Source: Desulfobacula sp.
GTDB lineage: Bacteria > Desulfobacterota > Desulfobacteria > Desulfobacterales > Desulfobacteraceae
NCBI GenBank assembly: GCA_023139225.1
Contig: JAGLNZ010000193.1
Span: 1-5,577, forward strand
Direction of reading: 5' to 3'
Length of the DNA stretch: 5,577 nucleotides
Shown: in pieces, positions 1 through 5,577 of the stretch
Position numbering within the stretch: position 1 is the stretch's first letter
Layout of the letters: each line of letters begins with the position of its first letter
Notes under the pieces: model-generated
Databases searched by the model: none
Told to the model about the DNA's origin: nothing
The model's input: only the letters and a program-made list of their open reading frames with translations
Made by a program: the position numbers and the translations under genes

Positions 1-24
1 CCAATGTTCAACACAAGTAATTCA

Positions 25-34
25 ACAGATCTGT
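25..34. repeat. 10-bp perfect palindrome near direct TTCAACA repeats
   Basis: ACAGATCTGT is a perfect inverted repeat without a spacer. Just before it the heptamer TTCAACA occurs twice, at 7-13 and 21-27, a spacing of 14 bases. Such an arrangement could be a regulator binding site upstream of the thioesterase promoter. It is short enough to arise by chance and matches no operator that I recognise. Confidence 0.25.
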
Positions 35-51
35 GTATCTTTTAAATTTGA

Positions 52-69
52 AGGGTCCTTAATTACCCT
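52..69 (+). other. Small stem-loop upstream of the thioesterase gene
   Basis: AGGGT (52-56) pairs with ACCCT (65-69) around an 8-base loop. The stem is only 5 bp and no T-tract follows, so it is not a convincing intrinsic terminator. It lies directly before the T-arm-like string at 86-98. It could be a degenerate anticodon arm of a decayed tRNA, or chance. Confidence 0.2.
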
Positions 70-87
70 GTAAGCGTGTAAAATCGG

Positions 88-117
88 TTCAAATCCCCTC
101 TATAGGTGTGATATGAT
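88..117 (+). promoter_or_regulatory. Candidate extended -10 promoter for the thioesterase gene
   Basis: TATGAT at 112-117 is preceded by TGA at 109-111, which gives an extended -10 element (TGn-TATGAT). A weak -35 candidate, TTCAAA at 88-93, lies 18 bases upstream. Transcription would start near 124 and give a leader of about 36 bases before the preferred ATG at 160. The -10 is good and the -35 is poor, so confidence is limited. Confidence 0.4.
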
Positions 118-159
118 GACTGCAGGATTGTTAATAGGCTTATGAAAAAGGAAGCAAGA

Positions 160-1038
160 ATGAATATTTGCTATGACGGAAACGTTCTGGAAGAATTGCT
201 CTCGCTGTTAAAGCTGGAGAAGATAGAAAATAATATTTACAGGGGACAAAGCCAGGATCTTGGGTTCGGCAATGTTTTTGGCGGCCAGGTCATCGGCCAG
301 GCCCTGTCTGCTGCCTCCAGGACAGTGGCCCCGGATTTTCATGCCCACAGCCTTCATGGATATTTCATGCTGGCCGGGGATGCTGCAAAATCCATTGTCT
401 ATACTGTGGACTGCATCCGTGACGGGAAAAGTTTTGTCACGCGCCGAGTGGTAGCAGTTCAGAATGGCCGCGCCATTTTTTCTATGGGTGCCTCTTTTCA
501 CAGGATTGAACAAGGATATGAGCACCAGGAAGCCATGCCGGACATTGAAGGTCCCGGCGGCATAGAATCCGAGGTTGAGATGGCCAGACGCCTCTCTGAT
601 AAAATTCCGGCTGCAATTCTTGAAAAGCTACTCTGTAAAAAACCCATTGAGATCCGGGTGGTCAACCCGGTTAACCCCTTTGACCCCAAGGCCATGCCAC
701 CAGAAAAATATGTCTGGTTCAGGGCTGTTGACAAGATCCCGGATGATGCTGCCGCCCACCGGTATATGCTTGCATATGCCTCGGATTTTCATCTGGTCGG
801 CACAGCCCTTTATCCACATGGTAAAACTTTCTGGTCTCCCGATATGCAGGTAGCAAGCCTGGATCATTCCATTTGGTTCCATCGGGAGTTCCGAATGGAC
901 GACTGGCTCCTTTATGTTATGAAAAGCCCCAATGCCGGGAATGGAAGAGGGCTGAATATCGGTTCAATCTATACACGAGACAGGGTTTTAGTCGCAAGTG
1001 TGGCCCAGGAAGGATTATTACGTCCTTTGAAAAGATAA
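160..1038 (+). CDS. tesB: Acyl-CoA thioesterase II (TesB family)
   Basis: This cytosolic enzyme hydrolyses medium- to long-chain acyl-CoA to free fatty acid and CoA. The double-hotdog architecture is clear throughout: LEKIE-x3-YRGQSQDLG near the start, VFGGQVIGQAL, the first-hotdog strand SFVTRRVVAVQNG, then the second hotdog with YASDFHLVG, DHSIWFHREF-x4-WLLY and VLVAS-x2-QEGLLR at the end. By recalled alignment to E. coli TesB (286 aa; triad Asp204/Thr228/Gln278), the matching residues are Asp215, Ser239 and Gln289, counted from an upstream ATG at 142. Ser thus replaces Thr. The usual FLRPGD before the first core strand reads FMLAGD. I prefer ATG 160 (292 aa): AGGA at 149-152 lies 7 bases upstream, and the shorter N-terminus fits the family. 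ATG 142 (298 aa) has only a weak AGG three bases away; the frame is closed by TGA at 109-111. The gene appears monocistronic. The family assignment is firm; the physiological substrate is unknown. Confidence 0.93.
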   Translation: MNICYDGNVLEELLSLLKLEKIENNIYRGQSQDLGFGNVFGGQVIGQALSAASRTVAPDFHAHSLHGYFMLAGDAAKSIVYTVDCIRDGKSFVTRRVVAVQNGRAIFSMGASFHRIEQGYEHQEAMPDIEGPGGIESEVEMARRLSDKIPAAILEKLLCKKPIEIRVVNPVNPFDPKAMPPEKYVWFRAVDKIPDDAAAHRYMLAYASDFHLVGTALYPHGKTFWSPDMQVASLDHSIWFHREFRMDDWLLYVMKSPNAGNGRGLNIGSIYTRDRVLVASVAQEGLLRPLKR

Positions 1039-1052
1039 ATCCATAAAGATCA

Positions 1053-1080
1053 TTGAAAATACCCATCAAAGTGGTAAAAT
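1053..1080 (+). promoter_or_regulatory. Probable sigma70-type promoter for the PPDK-like gene
   Basis: TTGAAA (1053-1058) and TAAAAT (1075-1080) are separated by 16 bases. The -10 is preceded by TGG, which gives an extended -10 element. The predicted start near 1087 would leave a leader of about 48 bases before the GTG at 1135. No terminator-like hairpin lies between the thioesterase stop at 1036-1038 and this site, so some read-through from upstream is possible. Confidence 0.5.
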
Positions 1081-1124
1081 ATTTAAGTTTAGGCAAAAAT
1101 GTTTAATTCCTTGTAAATCAAGAA

Positions 1125-1128
1125 AGGA
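1125..1128 (+). promoter_or_regulatory. Ribosome binding site deciding the GTG start of the PPDK-like gene
   Basis: AGGA within AGAAAGGAAA lies 6 bases before GTG at 1135. The start codon is not ATG, so this well-spaced purine-rich site is the main reason for choosing it. The first ATG codons in this frame come only after residues that already look like normal coding sequence. Confidence 0.7.
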
Positions 1129-1134
1129 AATTTT

Positions 1135-4100
1135 GTGAAATCCAGGGCTCTTGAAGTAAATTTATCCGACACAAAAGTTGATGTTATCATTGACTCAAGA
1201 TATCAGGTTTTTCTGGATATTGTTTCATCCTATGTCGGGATTAAAAACCGGATGAATATTTTTTTAAAAGAGCTGTCACATCCTTATAAAAACTGGGAAT
1301 TTATTGTCAGTGAAACCAGGCATTTTTCCCTTCAATATTTTTATTTGTACAAGGGGCATCCCAAAGGTGATAAAGCACTGGAGCTTTTTGTTGATATCTT
1401 TTTGGCCTCATTTGAATCAGATTCAAATTCAAAGGTGAAAACAAGTGCGGCTGATAATTTAATGTTATTTTTACAGCATATTGTCAAAGAATCTGAACTG
1501 GAACTTGGTCGGTTTCTTCCTGTGATTGAAAAAGCGGCTCTAAAAATTGAATCTTATAAAGGTAAAGACTTTTATTTTTTTGTCAGATCCTATTATCAGC
1601 CGGATAAAATTGCAAAAAACCTGCTTAGCTGTCTTAAGGGTGATGAAGCAATCTTTAAATCGTTAAACTGCCTTCTGGTAAAATTTTATGAGTATTCATT
1701 TAATTACTGGCTGAAACAGGAGGAGCCGATTTCCTGGATTGGCCGGAGTATTGATATAAACCAGCTTGATGATGGGTTGCAGGAGATATTAAAAGAGGTA
1801 TCCCATAACAGGATATTGAAGTGGCGAAAAATGCTTGAGGATATCATTCAAACTTTGAATCAAGAACCCGGAAAATCAAGTCGAAAATTGATACGTCTTG
1901 CAGGGTATCAGGATTTTGTCAGCCGGGTTTGGGCAGTACCTCAAAAAATAATGGCTGAGACTGGCGATGATACGGCAGGCCGGCATCTAAAACTGATCTT
2001 TCTATTTTATATCATTCATATTCCCGGACTTTTTACTATCCATGTTCAGGCCCTGCGGGATATTAACAGCACCCTTACCCAACTGATCGGTGATAAGGAT
2101 TTTAAAAATGATATCAATATTGTCGACCAGACATTTTCGCTGCTCAAAGAGCACAAGGGAAAATACCCTGAAACCGTTCTGGACTGCGTCCATAAAATCG
2201 GGGGTGCGGTTTACAAGACATCAAAAGTTGAGCTGATCAACCATTTTATAGACAGGGCGGTTGATCATGGTTTTCAATTTCCAATGATCAAAGGAACCGG
2301 GGATGACTGGCAGATAAAGAGCAATTTGGCCCATGTGAAAAATATCCGGGTGTTTCTTGACCTGATCGGGCAGCACCCTAAAAAGTCAAGAAGGCTTTTA
2401 TCTGCATTGATTATATCTTTGTCCATCGGCGGAGTCTTTATAAAGGATACGGATCTGTTCCCAAGAGATATTACAAAATTTTTAAATTCAGATGTTGCTC
2501 CGGTTTTTAACCTGGTAAAACAGATGGCACGGTTGTTACCGGCATTTTTTAATGAAATCGGTGCGGAAGGTCATCTTCGCGATATTTCTACTAGTCTGGA
2601 TGAAGCCTGTCTAAGAAGGGACAGGCTTATTCATTTTTTAAGAAAACAATGCCATGTTGAAAGCTCAAGCAGGATCGTGGATTTTATTAAAGAAGTGATC
2701 CTTTTCTGGAAGACCGGGAACAAAAAAAAGCTTGAGCCTTATGTTCCCCCTTCAATTTATAATGAAATTGATAAGTCAGGACCCTTTGTTGACGGGCCCA
2801 GAATTATTCTCAACTACATAGAGTCAAAGGACATATCCCTTCCAAAGGATTATCTGATCTATACACAGGAGGCCATTAATAATTTAATTGATAAGGTCGA
2901 GGGTGTGGCAGATCTGGACAGGTCAAGGATGAAAATGATTTTCGGGTTCTACAGGCTTTTAAATCAGAAATACAGGATTGATAACCTGGAATTGAAAAAA
3001 TATCTGTCTTCATTTAATTCGGAAAATCTGCCTGATACCAACAAGCTTCTTTTAGCACTTGAACGGAAAAATCTTGAAAATAAAATCCTGTCTCTTCTTT
3101 CCTACATGAAAGAGCTTAAAAAAATTATTCTTTCCGATAAAATTTATGAAGCCAATGAGGCGATTTATCATAAACGCCATTTTGCCGTTGATATCCCGTC
3201 CATGTACGGCAGTTACAATGAAGCAAAATTTGATGCGCTGGGATTGACCCTGAGGGTTGAAAGCATCCTGAATGTGATGTTTGAAGAACTGATTAACAGT
3301 ATTGACCTTCAGGTAATTACCAAGGCAACGTTTAAACGGATTTACGGCATACTCAACCTGTTCAAGACGGCATTGGACATGGATGGAATCGCATCCAACC
3401 AGATGGATGTCCAGATGGATTTTTTAAAATTTTCCGTGGACATCAGGACCTGCACATTTACCCAGTACCTGGATATTTTTAAGGGCTTTACCAGGGCGGT
3501 TGCCGATATTATCAATGATCATTTCAACAATATCCATTCCAGCAATTTATCCCAGATAGAATCCAGGCTTGGAAAGGATCAGATCCTTACAAAATATCTG
3601 CCTAAGGGATCCAAAAAGCAAAATTCAAAACTGGATCAGCGGGTGGCCGAGATTTTTTTCAGGGACCGTATTGCAACTTCCCTTGGTCTTCAGCAGATGG
3701 ATGTATTCTTGAACCGGATTTTGCATACTCTTTTTCAGCAGTCTGAGAAGCTGTCGCAAATCCATTTAAGCCGGCTGCTGAATTATGATCCCAAATACTC
3801 TGTCATTGAAGTGGGCAGCTCTGATCCCATTAGCAATAACATTATATTCCTGGGGAATAAGGGATTAAACCTGGTCAAATTAAAAAAAATAGGGGTAGCT
3901 GTTCCCGAAGGCTTTATTATCACCACAGAAGTTTATAAATGCCGTGAAATCATTAATCAATACAAGCCCGCAAATATTAATTTCAAGCAGTTTGTGGCAA
4001 AAATGGTGTCCAGTCTTGAAAAGCATACCCAAAAACGCTTTGGTGATCCTGAAAACCCGCTGCTTATATCGGTCAGGAGCGGTTCTTCAATTTCACAACC

Positions 4101-5307
4101 CGGTATGCTCGATTCATTTTTAAATGTAGGAATCAACGAGGAAATTGCGGCAAGTATTGCAAAGACAAGCAAGAATCCATGGTTTGCATGGGACAGCTAT
4201 CGAAGGTTTATTCAAGGATATGGGATGGCCTTTGGAATTAAAAGGGATGAGTTTGACTATATCATTTATTCAAAAAAACAAGAGTATGGTATTGAGTTCA
4301 AACGATATTTCACGGGTGACCAAATGAAGGCCGTAGCCCTTTCTTATAAACAATTGCTGCTTGATTCAGGAGTTGAATTGATAGAGTCTCCCGTTGATCA
4401 GCTGTTTCTGGCCATTGAACAGGTTTTTTCCTCCTGGGAATCTAAAAGGGGAAGGGATTACAGGCGGATTATGGGAATATCCGATGACTGGGGTACTGCT
4501 GTTACGGTTCAATCCATGGTATTTGGAAACCTGTCCAGGCAGTCGGGATCAGGTGTTGTGTTCAGCCACAGCCCCAGGCTTCCGGGCGATACGATACGGC
4601 TTTGGGGAGATTTTACCATTGGCAATCAGGGCGAAGATGTCGTATCAGGCCTTGTAAAAACACTTCCCATTTCAGAAGTCCAGCGGGAACTGGAAGAACG
4701 CGATTCAAAAATAAGCCTTGAAGAAAGCTTCCCCAATATATATTCGCAATTGAGAAAAGTAGTGCATCGCCTGGTTTATGATGAGGGATGGAACCCCCAG
4801 GAACTCGAGTTCACCTTTGAAGGGGAAACCAAAGAAGATCTTTTTATCCTTCAGGCAAGAGATATGTCCCAGAGGGACAGGAAAAAAATTGTGGGGTTTG
4901 ATGTGAGCCCGGAAATTCTTGACAAGGCATATCTCGGCCAGGGGATCGGTGTCAGTGGCGGGGCCATGAGCGGCAGAATCGTTTTTACTTTGGAAGAAAT
5001 TGACGATTTTAGAAAGAAAGATCCGGATACTATGCTGATTTTATTGAGAAATGATACGGTTCCCGATGATATCCTGGAAATTGATGCAGCAGACGGAATT
5101 CTGACTGCCAGAGGGGGGCTTACCTCCCATGCGGCTGTGGTGGCATACAATCTTAATAAAACCTGTTTGGTAGGATGTGAAAATCTTGTTTGCAATGAAC
5201 TGGAAAAAGAGTGTATGCTCAATGGAGTTAAAATGATCACAGGTGATTATATCAGTATTAACGGTCGAAAAGGATCAGTATATAAAGGCGCAATAAAAAT
5301 CAGTTGA
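1135..5307 (+). CDS. Large PPDK-like ATP-dependent phosphotransferase lacking the PEP/pyruvate barrel
   Basis: This 1390-residue protein has three parts. Residues 1 to about 890 match no family I know; they look soluble and mostly helical, with no signal peptide and only short hydrophobic runs (about 286-300 and 421-436) that are probably buried. Residues about 900-1245 form a pyruvate phosphate dikinase (PPDK) type ATP-grasp domain: LGNKGLNL with Lys909, SVRSGS with Arg981, DSYRRFIQ, DWGTAVTVQSMVFGN, QGEDVV with Glu1167/Asp1168, ELEF with Glu1223/Glu1225, and LQAR with Gln1240/Arg1242. They correspond to Clostridium symbiosum PPDK Lys22, Arg92, Glu279/Asp280, Asp321/Glu323 and Gln335/Arg337. 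Residues about 1268-1388 form the phosphohistidine domain, with TARGGLTSHAAVVA and catalytic His1332. The protein then ends, so the C-terminal TIM barrel that binds PEP/pyruvate is absent, and a normal ribosome binding site and new gene follow. In known PPDK the core converts ATP and phosphate to AMP, PPi and phospho-His; here the acceptor is unknown. It may be annotated as PPDK, but true PPDK activity seems unlikely. The ATP-grasp-to-His order differs from glucan water dikinase, and rifampin phosphotransferase has a substrate domain between the two. Sampled lines suggest the N-terminal part is more AT-rich than the core. Confidence 0.85.
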   Translation: MKSRALEVNLSDTKVDVIIDSRYQVFLDIVSSYVGIKNRMNIFLKELSHPYKNWEFIVSETRHFSLQYFYLYKGHPKGDKALELFVDIFLASFESDSNSKVKTSAADNLMLFLQHIVKESELELGRFLPVIEKAALKIESYKGKDFYFFVRSYYQPDKIAKNLLSCLKGDEAIFKSLNCLLVKFYEYSFNYWLKQEEPISWIGRSIDINQLDDGLQEILKEVSHNRILKWRKMLEDIIQTLNQEPGKSSRKLIRLAGYQDFVSRVWAVPQKIMAETGDDTAGRHLKLIFLFYIIHIPGLFTIHVQALRDINSTLTQLIGDKDFKNDINIVDQTFSLLKEHKGKYPETVLDCVHKIGGAVYKTSKVELINHFIDRAVDHGFQFPMIKGTGDDWQIKSNLAHVKNIRVFLDLIGQHPKKSRRLLSALIISLSIGGVFIKDTDLFPRDITKFLNSDVAPVFNLVKQMARLLPAFFNEIGAEGHLRDISTSLDEACLRRDRLIHFLRKQCHVESSSRIVDFIKEVILFWKTGNKKKLEPYVPPSIYNEIDKSGPFVDGPRIILNYIESKDISLPKDYLIYTQEAINNLIDKVEGVADLDRSRMKMIFGFYRLLNQKYRIDNLELKKYLSSFNSENLPDTNKLLLALERKNLENKILSLLSYMKELKKIILSDKIYEANEAIYHKRHFAVDIPSMYGSYNEAKFDALGLTLRVESILNVMFEELINSIDLQVITKATFKRIYGILNLFKTALDMDGIASNQMDVQMDFLKFSVDIRTCTFTQYLDIFKGFTRAVADIINDHFNNIHSSNLSQIESRLGKDQILTKYLPKGSKKQNSKLDQRVAEIFFRDRIATSLGLQQMDVFLNRILHTLFQQSEKLSQIHLSRLLNYDPKYSVIEVGSSDPISNNIIFLGNKGLNLVKLKKIGVAVPEGFIITTEVYKCREIINQYKPANINFKQFVAKMVSSLEKHTQKRFGDPENPLLISVRSGSSISQPGMLDSFLNVGINEEIAASIAKTSKNPWFAWDSYRRFIQGYGMAFGIKRDEFDYIIYSKKQEYGIEFKRYFTGDQMKAVALSYKQLLLDSGVELIESPVDQLFLAIEQVFSSWESKRGRDYRRIMGISDDWGTAVTVQSMVFGNLSRQSGSGVVFSHSPRLPGDTIRLWGDFTIGNQGEDVVSGLVKTLPISEVQRELEERDSKISLEESFPNIYSQLRKVVHRLVYDEGWNPQELEFTFEGETKEDLFILQARDMSQRDRKKIVGFDVSPEILDKAYLGQGIGVSGGAMSGRIVFTLEEIDDFRKKDPDTMLILLRNDTVPDDILEIDAADGILTARGGLTSHAAVVAYNLNKTCLVGCENLVCNELEKECMLNGVKMITGDYISINGRKGSVYKGAIKIS

Positions 5308-5322
5308 AAAAAATAATTAAAC

Positions 5323-5327
5323 GAGGG
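5323..5327 (+). promoter_or_regulatory. Ribosome binding site of the GAPDH-like gene
   Basis: GAGGG lies 5 bases before the ATG at 5333. An in-frame TAA at 5318-5320 rules out any longer start. No promoter or terminator fits in the 25 bases after the preceding stop codon, which supports co-transcription with the PPDK-like gene. Confidence 0.65.
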
Positions 5328-5332
5328 CACAG

Positions 5333-5577
5333 ATGAATACAAAAGGTTCTAAAACACTTGGGATTAACGGATTTGGAAGAATAGGAAAGCTGTCTTTGTG
5401 GCACCATGCCGGCAGAAAGTATTTTGATAGGATTGTGATTAATGTTGGCCGGGAAGTGGGCCAGTCTTTTCAGGATATTATTCATTATTTAGAAAGAGAT
5501 ACAACATATGGGCGACTGGATTCATTTCTTTACGGATATCAGGCAAAGCCGGTCATCAGCGATGTGGATGAAGCGTC
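5333..5577 (+). CDS. Glyceraldehyde-3-phosphate dehydrogenase-like protein, partial (5' end only)
   Basis: The gene is open to the window edge; 81 complete codons are visible. GAPDH oxidises glyceraldehyde 3-phosphate with phosphate and NAD(P)+ to 1,3-bisphosphoglycerate, or runs in reverse in gluconeogenesis. The Rossmann signature LGINGFGRIGKL at residues 9-20 is diagnostic, and the later RDTTYGRLD (55-63) matches the family's KYDSTHGRFD element. Between them the second strand reads IVINVGREVG (34-43), where typical NAD-GAPDHs have a VAIND-type sequence. The Asp that contacts the adenosine ribose is replaced by Val38, so cofactor preference may differ. The catalytic Cys and His lie beyond the window, so activity cannot be judged. 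It starts 25 bases after the PPDK-like gene and is probably in its operon. It could be erythrose-4-phosphate dehydrogenase or a non-canonical GAPDH paralogue; the superfamily is near certain, the exact enzyme is not. Confidence 0.88.
   Translation, partial: MNTKGSKTLGINGFGRIGKLSLWHHAGRKYFDRIVINVGREVGQSFQDIIHYLERDTTYGRLDSFLYGYQAKPVISDVDEA

Noticed and set aside
52..69. Intrinsic terminator of an upstream gene
   Set aside because: The stem has only 5 bp and is not followed by a run of T.
208..525. 105-codon open frame on the minus strand within the thioesterase gene
   Set aside because: Antisense to conserved TesB sequence, without a recognisable protein; a shadow of the real gene.
1990..2450. 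Membrane segments in the N-terminal region (residues about 286-300 and 421-436)
   Set aside because: The hydrophobic runs are about 15-16 residues with polar interruptions or a Pro, shorter than a typical spanning helix, and the rest of the protein is cytosolic in character; buried helices are more likely.
4851..5240. 129-codon open frame on the minus strand
   Set aside because: It lies antisense over the strongly conserved phosphohistidine domain; its translation is low-complexity and Ser/Ile-rich with no family resemblance.
1135..5307. Annotation as ordinary pyruvate phosphate dikinase or PEP synthase
   Set aside because: The barrel that carries the PEP/pyruvate site is missing, and about 890 N-terminal residues are unrelated to anything in those enzymes.
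5290..5332. Frameshift or premature stop explaining loss of the PPDK barrel
   Set aside because: The sequence after the stop holds a normal ribosome binding site and a GAPDH start, with no barrel remnant in any frame in what remains of the window. The protein ends at a natural domain boundary.
5300..5485. Minus-strand open frame at the 3' end of the window
   Set aside because: Antisense to the GAPDH-like gene, whose Rossmann motif is unmistakable on the + strand.

Overview
The window suggests a Gram-negative anaerobe of the Desulfobacterota (Desulfobacter-like) type. This is inferred from the moderate GC content, the mix of a TesB thioesterase with a very large PPDK-like protein and a divergent GAPDH, and remembered resemblance to proteins of that group. 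No sequence search was possible, so the taxonomic call is tentative. All genes lie on the + strand, and no mobile element, CRISPR array or intact RNA gene is visible.

Layout. Positions 1-159 are non-coding. They hold a short palindrome, a small hairpin, a tRNA T-arm-like string and a plausible extended -10 promoter. Positions 160-1038 encode an acyl-CoA thioesterase II (TesB). A 96-base gap follows, with a good sigma70-like promoter (TTGAAA, 16 bases, TGG-TAAAAT) and a clear Shine-Dalgarno. Positions 1135-5307 encode a 1390-residue protein: about 890 residues of unrecognised, apparently helical sequence, then a PPDK-type ATP-grasp domain, then a PPDK-type phosphohistidine domain. The protein stops where the phosphohistidine domain ends, so the PEP/pyruvate-binding barrel of true pyruvate phosphate dikinase is absent. 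After 25 bases a GAPDH-like gene starts at 5333 and runs off the window edge.

How the genes may work together. The PPDK-like gene and the GAPDH-like gene look like one operon. All the ATP-handling and phosphohistidine residues I could align are kept, so the large protein is probably an active ATP-dependent phosphotransferase. It would charge His1332 and then pass the phosphate to something other than pyruvate, perhaps a ligand of the N-terminal region or another protein. Linkage to a GAPDH homologue whose nucleotide-site Asp is replaced suggests triose-phosphate or lower glycolytic/gluconeogenic metabolism, but the acceptor cannot be told from sequence. TesB appears to be a separate transcription unit with a housekeeping CoA-recycling or fatty-acid role. 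The PPDK-like/GAPDH pair is the part of the window most likely to hold undescribed biology.
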